Assembly (NCBI GenBank): GCA_902523515.1 | Contig: CABYZT010000005.1 | Span: forward strand, 28,551-92,550 | Direction of reading: 5' to 3' | DNA from: an uncultured Pelagibacteraceae bacterium | GTDB taxonomy: Bacteria; Pseudomonadota; Alphaproteobacteria; Pelagibacterales; Pelagibacteraceae | DNA length: 64,000 nt | Part shown: piece by piece, positions 36,543 through 44,747 of the stretch | Layout: each line of letters opens with the position of its first letter | Position numbering within the stretch: the stretch's first letter is position 1 | The notes under the pieces: generated by a model | Seen by the model: only the letters and a program-made list of their open reading frames with translations | Told to the model about the DNA's origin: nothing | Databases searched by the model: none | Program-made: the position numbers and the translations under genes

Positions 36543-36550
36543 TTTAAGAC

Positions 36551-36997
36551 TTATTTAATTTCAATAAGCTTCTTTTTTTTATGTTCTGGAATTATTCTTT
36601 CACAAGATATTGTTAAAAGACCATCTTTAAGCTCAGCACCATTAACTTTTACATCATCAGCTATAGTGAATGATCTTGCGAATTGTCTTTGAGAAATACC
36701 TTTATGAATAATTTCTCCATTAACATCACTGTCCTCAGATTTATTAACTTGTTTTGTTCTAACTGTTAATAAATTGTCCTCGAACTCAACCTCAACGTCT
36801 TTTTTGCTAAAGCCAGCCAATGCTACTTCAATTGCATAGTTGTCTTTACCTGTCTTTCGGATGTTGTATGGTGGATAATTTGACTGCATTGTCAAATTCC
36901 CATTTCCCAACATATTTTCAAACTGGTCAAACATATCATCAAAACCAATTGAAAAAGGTCTTAGTGAGTTAAATATAGATAGATCCTTACTTGTCAT
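36551..36997 (-). CDS. Small heat-shock protein Hsp20/IbpA
   Basis: A 148-residue alpha-crystallin-type chaperone. The core contains YAIEVALAGFSKKDVEVEF, ISQRQFARSF, and AELKDGLLTISCER (the A-x-x-x-G-L motif). IbpA-like sequences bind unfolding proteins without ATP until DnaK/ClpB can refold them. The start has a good Shine-Dalgarno (AGGAGG). A heat-shock-type promoter lies about 65-90 bases upstream (37060-37087). Confidence 0.93.
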   Translation of the reverse strand: MTSKDLSIFNSLRPFSIGFDDMFDQFENMLGNGNLTMQSNYPPYNIRKTGKDNYAIEVALAGFSKKDVEVEFEDNLLTVRTKQVNKSEDSDVNGEIIHKGISQRQFARSFTIADDVKVNGAELKDGLLTISCERIIPEHKKKKLIEIK

Positions 36998-37059
36998 AAT
37001 ATCCTCCTTTTTTAAGCAAGTTTATTTATGCAAGCCCCATTAGGCGACTTACCTAACTT

Positions 37060-37087
37060 ATATGGGAATTAATTTTTTTTTTTCAAG
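37060..37087 (-). promoter_or_regulatory. Sigma-32 (RpoH) type promoter of hsp20
   Basis: Read on the minus strand the -35 is CTTGAAA (37087-37081), followed by 14 bases and a -10 of CCCATAT (37066-37060). This fits the heat-shock promoter pattern (CTTGAAA, 13-15 bases, CCCCATnT). The groES promoter at 55.06-55.08 kb has the same layout. Confidence 0.75.
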
Positions 37088-37099
37088 ATTGAATAAGTA

Positions 37100-39175
37100 C
37101 TAAATTTTATTTGAAATTTTTAATGCAAATGCATAGTCAATAGCAATTTCTTCTATTGCCCCATCTCTTCCAGATTTTCCACTATGACCAGCATTCATTT
37201 CGGTTTTTAAAAGAAGTAAATTATTATCTGTTTTATAGTCTCTAAGTTTTGCTGTGAACTTTGCAGGTTCATCAAATAAAACTCTATTATCACTTAAACT
37301 TGTTGTAATAAAAATATGTGGATAATCCATCTTTTTAATATTGTTGTAAGGCGCATATGAAAAAATATAATCAAAATGTTCTTTATTCTCTTTTGCATTT
37401 CCAAATTCGTCAAATTCTCCCACAGTTAAAGGTAAAGAATGATCAAGATTTGTTGTTAAAGAATCCACAAAAGGAACAGCCATGATAATTCCTAGAAATA
37501 ATTCAGGAGATTGATTAACAACAGCTCCCATTAATAATCCTCCAGCAGATCCACCCATGCCAATAATTTTTCCTTTTGAGGTATAATTTTTTTCAATTAA
37601 ATATTTTGCAGCATAAATATAATCTTCAAAGGTATTTTTTTTGTTTGTTAATTTTCCCTCTTTCCACCACTTCATACCTTTTTCCATACCACCTCTAATG
37701 TGAGCTGTGGCCCAAATTATATCTCTATTGATAATACTTAATCTTGTGGAAGAAAAACTTGGGGACATAGAATTTCCATAAGACCCATATCCATACAATA
37801 AAACATTTGCAGACCCATCAATTTTTGTTTTTTTGTGTCTAGTAATTGTTAATGGAACCATTCTTCCGTCATGAGATTTAAACTCAACTCTCTCAACAAT
37901 ATAGTCATCTTTATTATGACCAGATGGGATCTCTTGTTCTTTAACAAATTCTTTAGATTTTGTTGCTAAATTATATTTAAAAACTCTAGAAGGAGTTTTA
38001 GGTGATGAGTATCCTAAATGAACTTCATCAGTATTTCTATCTTTTTGAGTTAAGCTTACTCCTGGAACATAAACAGTTTCATCAGAAAAAATTAATTCTT
38101 CTTCTATATTTGTAGAAATATTTTTGACAAATAATTTATCTAGTGCATCTGATGTCTCACCACGAATAATCCAATTTTTAAGAAATGTTAATCCACCAAT
38201 TAAAACTTCATCTTTTGCTGGAATATATGTTTTCCAATTTTGATTTTCTAAATTGTCACAAATATCAATTTTAAAGTCTTCAGCATTTTTATTTGTGTGA
38301 TTATAAAATTTACCATCCCATGAATTAACAGAATACAGAACACCTCTTTCTCTTTTAATAATAAGTTTTGGAGATGGATTTAATTCATCTGATTTAAAGT
38401 AATATTGCTCTGAAGTATTATGGTCAGAAGTATTTATAAAAAAATATTTTTCATCTGAGCTTTTTCCAATTCCTACTGTAAAAGCTTCGCTTTTCTCCTC
38501 AAATATTAATTCATCTTTGGCCTCAAAATCTCCTATTTTGTGCCTGTATATTGTTCTTGCTCTATGATTTTCATCAAGTTTAGAATAAAAAATATATTTA
38601 TCATCTAAACTAAATGTTATTCCCCCTGATGTTTCCGTAATTTCTTTTGAAATAATTTTGTTTGTTTTTATATCTCTTAAATAAATTGTATAATATTCAG
38701 AACCCTTAAGATCTAAAGAGTACCCAAGATATTTATCATTATTACTTACTTCTAAATCTCCAACCCCAAAATATTCAGTTTTAAGTTTTCCTTTTTCTTG
38801 ATCTCCATTCCATATTTCCTCAATATTTTCTGAACCAATTTTTTTTCTAAGTTTTATGGAATAATTTCCTGTTGTTGTAGTTTTTGTCCAATACTCATAG
38901 GTGTGATCTTTATAGGGCAAAGATTCATCATCTAATTTAATTCTTCCTTTAATTTCATCGAATAATTTTTTTTGAATATCTTTTGTATCTTTTAAATGAT
39001 GATCTGTGTAAGCATTTTCATCTTCTAAATATTTTTTCACTTCAGGATCTAACTTGCTTTTATCTCTGAGAACTTCCAAAATATTATCTTGATGAATCCA
39101 GCTGTAATTGTCTTCCCAATCAATATTGTGACAAGTTTTTATCTCTAGTTTTTTTTTAAGTTGTGGTACTTTCAT
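37100..39175 (-). CDS. ptrB: Oligopeptidase B (protease II, S9 family)
   Basis: A 691-residue prolyl-oligopeptidase-family enzyme. The N-terminal propeller is followed by the alpha/beta hydrolase domain. The catalytic Ser543 is in GMGGSAGGLLMG, with the Asp in ITTSLSDNRVLF and the His in EMNAGHSGKSGRDG. It cleaves small peptides after Lys/Arg in the cytoplasm. Active-site residues are all present. It stands alone, divergent from the J-domain gene. Confidence 0.93.
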   Translation of the reverse strand: MKVPQLKKKLEIKTCHNIDWEDNYSWIHQDNILEVLRDKSKLDPEVKKYLEDENAYTDHHLKDTKDIQKKLFDEIKGRIKLDDESLPYKDHTYEYWTKTTTTGNYSIKLRKKIGSENIEEIWNGDQEKGKLKTEYFGVGDLEVSNNDKYLGYSLDLKGSEYYTIYLRDIKTNKIISKEITETSGGITFSLDDKYIFYSKLDENHRARTIYRHKIGDFEAKDELIFEEKSEAFTVGIGKSSDEKYFFINTSDHNTSEQYYFKSDELNPSPKLIIKRERGVLYSVNSWDGKFYNHTNKNAEDFKIDICDNLENQNWKTYIPAKDEVLIGGLTFLKNWIIRGETSDALDKLFVKNISTNIEEELIFSDETVYVPGVSLTQKDRNTDEVHLGYSSPKTPSRVFKYNLATKSKEFVKEQEIPSGHNKDDYIVERVEFKSHDGRMVPLTITRHKKTKIDGSANVLLYGYGSYGNSMSPSFSSTRLSIINRDIIWATAHIRGGMEKGMKWWKEGKLTNKKNTFEDYIYAAKYLIEKNYTSKGKIIGMGGSAGGLLMGAVVNQSPELFLGIIMAVPFVDSLTTNLDHSLPLTVGEFDEFGNAKENKEHFDYIFSYAPYNNIKKMDYPHIFITTSLSDNRVLFDEPAKFTAKLRDYKTDNNLLLLKTEMNAGHSGKSGRDGAIEEIAIDYAFALKISNKI

Positions 39176-39190
39176 CTAATAAGGAAATAT

Positions 39191-39694
39191 ATGAATATTA
39201 TTATTTATCTACTTGTAATTTTAGTCATCTTATATTTTTTATTAAGATGGTGGTCAAATATTTCTCCAAAAAAAATGTCAAAAGGAGTTAGGCTGATTAC
39301 AATTTTATTATTGGCTTTATTAGCAGTTTTATTTGCTATTGGTGGAAAATTTCTACTCACATTGCCATTAACTCTTGCAAGCCTTGCTCTAGTTAAACTT
39401 AAAGGTTTGTCATTGTTTCAATTGCTTTCTCTTTATAGGCTTATTCAAACCTTAAGAAATTCTGGAAGATTTTCTTTTAATCAATATCAAAATAATAACT
39501 CGTCATCATTATCAATATCTGAGGCATATAAGATTTTAAATTTAGACATTAATAAAAAACCAACTAAAGAAGCTCTAAATAAAGCTTACCAAAAAATTCA
39601 AAAAAAAATTCACCCCGATATTTCTCCAGAAACCTCAAGATTATCAGCTATTGTTAATGAAGCTAAAGAAATAGTTCTTAAGGATATTTCTTAA
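39191..39694 (+). CDS. Membrane-anchored DnaJ-like (J-domain) protein
   Basis: A 167-residue protein starting at the ATG at 39191 (AAGGA 5-9 bases before; an upstream TTG-led frame overlaps ptrB and is unlikely). Two N-terminal hydrophobic segments (about 2-22 and 32-62) precede a J domain at the C-terminus: SISEAYKILNL, then NKAYQKIQKKIHPDIS, with the HPD motif intact. This layout resembles mitochondrial Tim14/Pam18 and its alphaproteobacterial relatives, which place DnaK-type chaperones at the inner membrane. The exact partner is unknown. Confidence 0.82.
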   Translation: MNIIIYLLVILVILYFLLRWWSNISPKKMSKGVRLITILLLALLAVLFAIGGKFLLTLPLTLASLALVKLKGLSLFQLLSLYRLIQTLRNSGRFSFNQYQNNNSSSLSISEAYKILNLDINKKPTKEALNKAYQKIQKKIHPDISPETSRLSAIVNEAKEIVLKDIS

Positions 39695-40653
39695 TTAATT
39701 ATTGATAATAGTTTTTCATAAATCTTATCTGGATTTATTTTATCTTTACCACGAGTATTGTGAGAAACAGTTGTTTCTCCATCAGGAATTATAGGATACA
39801 TATTTGTATTATAAGAACCATAAATTAATGGTGTATCTGCCATCAATGTAATTGTTTTAATTCCTAATGCTGATGATAAATGTGAGAAACTCGTATCATT
39901 GCAGATTGCAACATTACAATTTTTAATAATAGGCAATGTATCCCTTATACTGAGGTTATCTAAAGCAACACACTTTTCTCTAAATTTTGTATTTAATATT
40001 TCCATTAAGATTTTTTGCTCATCTTCATTTTTACCTGTGGCTAAAAAAAACCTACATTTTTTAAAAGCTTCTAATTTTTCCATTACGTCTAGAAAAGTTT
40101 TTGATGGTATTCTCTTTGTTGGGCCTGAGCCACCTATACCCAACAAAACATTAAGTTCATCATTATTAATATTAAAGTTTACTGCTGTTTTTTGAACTAA
40201 ACTGTTATCAATTTGAATTTCCGGATTATCAATAGTTTCGATATCTAAATATTTTTTTATTATAGCTTTAGCCGGTTTAGTGATGTGTTGATTTTGTTTC
40301 TCAAATAACGGATATTGAAATATTTCTTTAACACCTGCTAATTTAGAAATTAAGTTATATCTCAAAGATGAATTAAAAATAAAAACTTTATCAAAATTAT
40401 ATTTTTTAAGATCACTTGCTAATTTGAAAAATCCTTTAAAACCATCATGTCTTTGATTTATTTTATTGTCTCTTTCTAAGTGAATTATTTCTTCAATATA
40501 ATTTGTTTGATTTAAAAATTCGTTAGCTTTTGAATTTTCTTTCACTAGCAAACTAACAGGTACTCCAAATTTATTTGAAATAGCTTTAATAAAGGGTAGG
40601 AAAATTACCGTATCACCTATACCCATCCTGTTTTGAATAACTAATATTTTCAT
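39691..40653 (-). CDS. Glycosyltransferase family 9 (heptosyltransferase-like)
   Basis: A 320-residue protein, taking the ATG at 40653 (MKILVIQNRMGIGDTVIFLP). The N-terminal GIGDTVIFLPFIKAI and the C-terminal ICNDTSFSHLSSALGIKTITLM are the ADP-heptose LPS heptosyltransferase (GT9) marks; LLGIGGSGPTKRIPSKTF is the sugar-nucleotide-binding part. It probably adds a sugar to LPS or another surface glycan. It is not beside other LPS genes, and the donor sugar is unknown. Confidence 0.85.
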   Translation of the reverse strand: MKILVIQNRMGIGDTVIFLPFIKAISNKFGVPVSLLVKENSKANEFLNQTNYIEEIIHLERDNKINQRHDGFKGFFKLASDLKKYNFDKVFIFNSSLRYNLISKLAGVKEIFQYPLFEKQNQHITKPAKAIIKKYLDIETIDNPEIQIDNSLVQKTAVNFNINNDELNVLLGIGGSGPTKRIPSKTFLDVMEKLEAFKKCRFFLATGKNEDEQKILMEILNTKFREKCVALDNLSIRDTLPIIKNCNVAICNDTSFSHLSSALGIKTITLMADTPLIYGSYNTNMYPIIPDGETTVSHNTRGKDKINPDKIYEKLLSIIN

Positions 40654-40702
40654 GGTTAATTTATAAACTTTACTAATTAATATTTTTATATAAATTTTTA
40701 CT

Positions 40703-41587
40703 ATGAGTAAAATTAAAGGCATTTATGCGGCCTCAATGTCGATATTAAATGATGATTTGACGCTTGATATTAAAAAAACCATTCTGCATGCAGAAATGGT
40801 TATTGACAATGGTTGTCACGGAGCAGCTATATTTGGAAGTACAGGGCAGGCTCAACTTATACCTGTCTCTGAAAAAATTAATTTGTTAAATCATCTGACT
40901 TCAAGCAAACACAAAGAAAAATATATTATAGGTACTGGTTTAAATTCTTTAGGTGAAACAATTAATTTAATGAGAGTTTCTAAATCTTTAGGTTTTAATA
41001 GATTCTTAGTTATGCCGCCTGCTTATTATAAATATGGAGATAAAGAAGTAATAGAATTTTATAGCAAAATAGTAGAGGCAATTTCTGATTGTGAAATAGT
41101 ACTATATAATTTTGAAAAACTTTGTGGTTATAAGTTTAGTATTGAATGTATTGAAGAGTTAGTAAAAAAATATCCAAAAAATATTATTGGAGTAAAAGAT
41201 AGTTCTTACAATCTTTTTGAAAACCTAAAAATTGACGATTTTTCAGTTTTACCTGGATCAGAGTCCAAATTATTCAAAGGGCTTCAATTAGGTTGTTCAG
41301 GAATTATCACAGCTACATGTAATGCTACTTCTTCACTGGCAAGAAAGGTATACGATGATTTTAATGATGGAAATGAACAGACAGTAAACCAAAACCTTTG
41401 TGAGGTAAGAGCTGAATTTGAAAAGTATAATTTGATTTCAGGTTTACACACATACTTTAGTAAAAAAGAAATATATTATAAAAATCTTTTACCACCACTT
41501 AGTATTTTAAATTCTAAAGATGAAACGGATTTAATCAAAAATTTAGAAAAATTAAATTTTTCATTAAAAAATAATAAGGCGGCTTAG
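40703..41587 (+). CDS. DapA/NAL-family class I aldolase
   Basis: A 294-residue (beta/alpha)8 aldolase. The Schiff-base Lys is in IIGVKDSS near residue 157, and the catalytic Tyr is in IVLYNFEKL. The pyruvate loop reads GSTGQ instead of the GTTGE of DHDPS, and the YNxPxR motif of DHDPS (Arg for the second carboxylate) is not kept. So it is probably not the lysine enzyme, but another lyase or dehydratase acting on a 2-keto acid. It leads directly into the cfa gene with no gap. Confidence 0.78.
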   Translation: MSKIKGIYAASMSILNDDLTLDIKKTILHAEMVIDNGCHGAAIFGSTGQAQLIPVSEKINLLNHLTSSKHKEKYIIGTGLNSLGETINLMRVSKSLGFNRFLVMPPAYYKYGDKEVIEFYSKIVEAISDCEIVLYNFEKLCGYKFSIECIEELVKKYPKNIIGVKDSSYNLFENLKIDDFSVLPGSESKLFKGLQLGCSGIITATCNATSSLARKVYDDFNDGNEQTVNQNLCEVRAEFEKYNLISGLHTYFSKKEIYYKNLLPPLSILNSKDETDLIKNLEKLNFSLKNNKAA

Positions 41588-42778
41588 ATGCAACTGGCTA
41601 GATTTTTAAATAATATTTTTAAAAAAGATGGATTTATATTAGTTGACGCTAATTCAAAAAGTTACATTATTGGAAATCCAAAAAGTGAAAACCCTATAAA
41701 AGTTAAAATTTTAAATAAAAATCTTCACTATAAGTTACTATTTCATCCAGATTTATATTTTGGTGAAGCATACACAGATGGAGAAATAACTATTGAAAAT
41801 GGAACATTAACTGATTTCTTGGATCTTTCTTTGATGAACTTTGGAAGAGGAGACTTAAATTTTTTTAGTTATTTACTTAATAGATTAAGAGGTTCTTATA
41901 GATATTTAACTAATTTTAATTTTATAAAAAAATCTAAGATGAATGTCTCTCATCACTATGATATTTCGGATGATCTTTATGACTTGTTTTTAGATCCTAA
42001 AAGACAATATTCATGTGCATATTTTAAAAATGAAACAGACACGCTTGAAACAGCACAAAATAATAAAATTCAACATATTATAAAAAAACTCAATATAAAG
42101 CCTAATCAAAAAGTCTTAGATATCGGATGCGGATGGGGATCGCTTGCAACTGATATAGCAAAGAGTGCAAATTGTGAAGTCACAGGTATCACCCTTTCTG
42201 AAAATCAATTTAATTATTGTAAAAAAAGAGCAAAAGAACTTAATTTAGAAAATCAGTTACACTTTAAACTTATGGATTATAGGGAGCTAGACGAAAAATT
42301 CGATAGAATCGTAAGTGTTGGAATGTTTGAGCATGTAGGAAGAAAATTTTATAGAAAATTTTTTTCACAAGTCGAAAAACTTTTGAAAGATGATGGAGTT
42401 TCATTGATTCATACTATAGGGTCAGTAAATCCACCTCGAGATCCACATCCGTGGATTACGAAATATATTTTTCCTGGTGGATATACACCAAGCTTGAGTG
42501 AGGTAAGTCCACATATAGAAAAGTCGGGATTAATCGTTGCAGATATTGAAGTTTTAAGGCTACATTACATGCACACTTTAAGACATTGGAAAGAAAATTG
42601 TCTCAAAAACAAAGAAAAAATAATTGAAATGTTTGATGAAAAATTTTTTAGAATGTGGGAATTTTATCTTGCAGGTTGTGAGATGGCATTTAAATGGGGT
42701 GATCAAGTTGTATATCAATTTCAATTAACAAAAAATTATTCTTCAACACCAGTTACAAGAGACTATATTTATCAATAA
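41588..42778 (+). CDS. cfa: Cyclopropane-fatty-acyl-phospholipid synthase
   Basis: A 396-residue SAM-dependent enzyme that adds a methylene to membrane lipid double bonds. The core has the SAM motif VLDIGCGWGSLA, plus NVSHHYDISDDLYDLFLDP, QYSCAYF and VGMFEHVGRKFY, the usual Cfa/CmaS landmarks, and a C-terminal HTLRHWKENC. Its start abuts the aldolase stop (TAG ATG). Its stop lies in a perfect palindrome (42764-42794). Confidence 0.93.
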   Translation: MQLARFLNNIFKKDGFILVDANSKSYIIGNPKSENPIKVKILNKNLHYKLLFHPDLYFGEAYTDGEITIENGTLTDFLDLSLMNFGRGDLNFFSYLLNRLRGSYRYLTNFNFIKKSKMNVSHHYDISDDLYDLFLDPKRQYSCAYFKNETDTLETAQNNKIQHIIKKLNIKPNQKVLDIGCGWGSLATDIAKSANCEVTGITLSENQFNYCKKRAKELNLENQLHFKLMDYRELDEKFDRIVSVGMFEHVGRKFYRKFFSQVEKLLKDDGVSLIHTIGSVNPPRDPHPWITKYIFPGGYTPSLSEVSPHIEKSGLIVADIEVLRLHYMHTLRHWKENCLKNKEKIIEMFDEKFFRMWEFYLAGCEMAFKWGDQVVYQFQLTKNYSSTPVTRDYIYQ

Positions 42779-42794
42779 ATTATTGATAAATATA
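42764..42794. repeat. Perfect 31-bp palindrome at the cfa stop codon
   Basis: Two 15-base arms (TATATTTATCAATAA and its exact reverse complement TTATTGATAAATATA) flank a single A. The left arm includes the cfa stop codon TAA; the right arm ends 11 bases before the ATG of the lysine-rich gene. It could be an mRNA hairpin or a binding site for a dimeric protein. Confidence 0.9.
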
Positions 42795-42805
42795 AATTTC
42801 CTCAA

Positions 42806-43993
42806 ATGAAAAAAAAGAAAAAAAAAATAAAAAAAAATTTTTCCAAAAATAAAAAAAAAATTAAAAAAGCTCTAAAAAAGATCAAGAAAAGCAACATTAA
42901 AAAAGTTAAGGTAAGACAAAAAAAAAATTCTAAAAATAGAAAAGTTAAAAAATCTAAAAAAGTAATAAAAAAATATAAATCTACATCACCAAAGAAACCA
43001 GATTTTCTTTTAAAGTTAGTTAACTTTCAAAATTCTCTAAAGCCAGAATTTAAGTTTAGATTAAATTTCGGTTTTGAAAAATATATCAAAGCATTTTTTG
43101 ATAAAATAGCAGACACAATTTCACAGTATAAAATTCTAAAAAAAGATGAAGCAAGAAGATTAAAATTAGAAAAACAAGAACAAGAAAGGTTAGAAAAGAT
43201 CGAAATTGCAAAAGAAAAACAAAAAGAGGCTGAATTAAAAGTTAAATTAAAAGAACAAGCTTTAAAGGATGAAATTAGATTAGAAAAACAAAGAACAAAA
43301 GAAATAAAATTATTCTTAAGAAAAGAACAGGCTCTTTTAAGAATTGAACAAGCAGAAAAACAAAAGAAATTTTTACAACAATTAAAATTAGATAAGCAAA
43401 TTGAAAAATTTAGAGTTAGGGAGGTTAAAGAATTAGAGAAATTAGAAAAAATTTCTTTAAGAGAAAAGAGAGAGGATTATGCTGGCTTACAACAAAGAAT
43501 AGAAAAACTTAAAGAAAAATACCGAATTATTAGAGATCAAAAGATTAGGGAAAGAGTAGAGGCCTTAGGAGTAAAAATTCAAGGAGATGAAGATAGAGAA
43601 ACACTTTTACAAAAAGAAAAAGAATATACTTTAGCTAGACAAAAAATTGAGTTTGCTCTCGAAAGTTTTTACAGAAGTGCTAGTAGTTTAGTCTTTCAGT
43701 TAAACAAAAGACACATAACAAGACATATGTCTATCTTTAGATGTATAGACAGAAGATTTGAAACAGGAGAAATATTTGTTAAATGGGATGAAGCCTCAGA
43801 TGATGAATGGCTATTATTAATTTATATAAAAAATAATTCACCAGATGAAGGAATAGTTATTGAAGACAAAACTAATCCAGAAAAAAATATTTCTCATGAG
43901 TTTAAAAATAATGAAATATTTAAGGCCTCAGATACCATGGTTGATGCTCTTACACAGTTAATCGCAAGAAAAAGAGCCAAAAATATCAATTAA
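42806..43993 (+). CDS. Lysine-rich coiled-coil protein of unknown function
   Basis: A 395-residue protein in three parts. Residues 1-64 are extremely basic (34 of 64 are Lys, starting MKKKKKKIKKNF). Residues about 125-270 form a long charged helix or coiled coil (repeated EKQEQERLEK-type runs). Residues 275-395 look globular, with RHITRHMSIFRCIDRRFETGE and GEIFVKWDEASDDEWLLLIY. I do not recognise the family. The basic tail suggests nucleic-acid or membrane-surface binding, which is inference. Its DNA start has several runs of 8-9 A. The small membrane protein gene follows 30 bases later. Confidence 0.8.
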   Translation: MKKKKKKIKKNFSKNKKKIKKALKKIKKSNIKKVKVRQKKNSKNRKVKKSKKVIKKYKSTSPKKPDFLLKLVNFQNSLKPEFKFRLNFGFEKYIKAFFDKIADTISQYKILKKDEARRLKLEKQEQERLEKIEIAKEKQKEAELKVKLKEQALKDEIRLEKQRTKEIKLFLRKEQALLRIEQAEKQKKFLQQLKLDKQIEKFRVREVKELEKLEKISLREKREDYAGLQQRIEKLKEKYRIIRDQKIRERVEALGVKIQGDEDRETLLQKEKEYTLARQKIEFALESFYRSASSLVFQLNKRHITRHMSIFRCIDRRFETGEIFVKWDEASDDEWLLLIYIKNNSPDEGIVIEDKTNPEKNISHEFKNNEIFKASDTMVDALTQLIARKRAKNIN

Positions 43994-44023
43994 ATTATCA
44001 TACATAATTAAGTACTATTAAGA

Positions 44024-44317
44024 ATGTTACTTTCTTCAATACTAATGATTATTTTGTATCTAGTATTAAAATATGTTCTTGCATGGATAAGGTATTTTAA
44101 CAGTCTCGACTCTAGATTAGGCCAATCTACATGGCGATGGAGTTATGACTATCCCGTAGTTGGTGAAAGGGATATTTCAGATTTAGATGATAAAACTTTT
44201 GTTAGACTAAGGAGAAAAAGAAATAGAGTTATAACTCTTATGTATTCAATTTTATTAATTATGTTTTTATTATCTATGTCTTTACTCAGTGAATTTTTAA
44301 TATTTTTTTTAACTTAG
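44024..44317 (+). CDS. Small membrane protein of unknown function
   Basis: A 97-residue protein with hydrophobic helices at about residues 3-20 and 71-95, separated by a charged loop with YDYPVVGERDISDLDD and FVRLRRKRNR. I do not recognise the family. It follows the lysine-rich protein gene by 30 bases and converges with the DCC gene (9-base overlap). The basic stretch before helix 2 argues that the loop is cytoplasmic. Confidence 0.65.
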   Translation: MLLSSILMIILYLVLKYVLAWIRYFNSLDSRLGQSTWRWSYDYPVVGERDISDLDDKTFVRLRRKRNRVITLMYSILLIMFLLSMSLLSEFLIFFLT

Positions 44318-44662
44318 TTTTTTAAGTTGTTTTTTATTTTTTAAATATAAAAAAAAGGCAATTATTTCATACCCATATTTAAAGATTGTGAAAATTATTG
44401 GTAGTTTGAAAAATTTATATAAAAATTTATATTTTGGAATTTTTTTCCAAACATAAAGAAATGCCTCCGCACCTTCAATAATTTTACCATTCTCCTTGAC
44501 ATGCAATCTTCTTAATAATTCTTTATCATTTCTAGATGTTTCTTTCTCAGCATCTGAATTATTTGTTATATCTATCCAGTCAATATCTTTGATATTTTCT
44601 TTTTTATATAAGTTAATTTCTGATCTACAGATTTTACAAGAGTTATTAAAAAATACTTTCAT
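44309..44662 (-). CDS. DCC-family (DUF393) thiol-disulfide protein
   Basis: A 117-residue protein of the DCC/DUF393 family, a thioredoxin-like group. The N-terminal motif is VFFNNSCKICRSEINLY, with CxxC at residues 8-11, the usual redox pair; GAEAFLYVWKKIPKYKFLY marks the family's middle. The role of the family is poorly known. It is divergent from tldD and converges on the small membrane protein gene. Confidence 0.82.
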   Translation of the reverse strand: MKVFFNNSCKICRSEINLYKKENIKDIDWIDITNNSDAEKETSRNDKELLRRLHVKENGKIIEGAEAFLYVWKKIPKYKFLYKFFKLPIIFTIFKYGYEIIAFFLYLKNKKQLKKLS

Positions 44663-44747
44663 TTAACAATAATTAACTTTTAGTAATAAATTGTACATGC
44701 GTAAAATGATCAGTTGAAAATTATCAACAAACCACTATTTAAGATGA

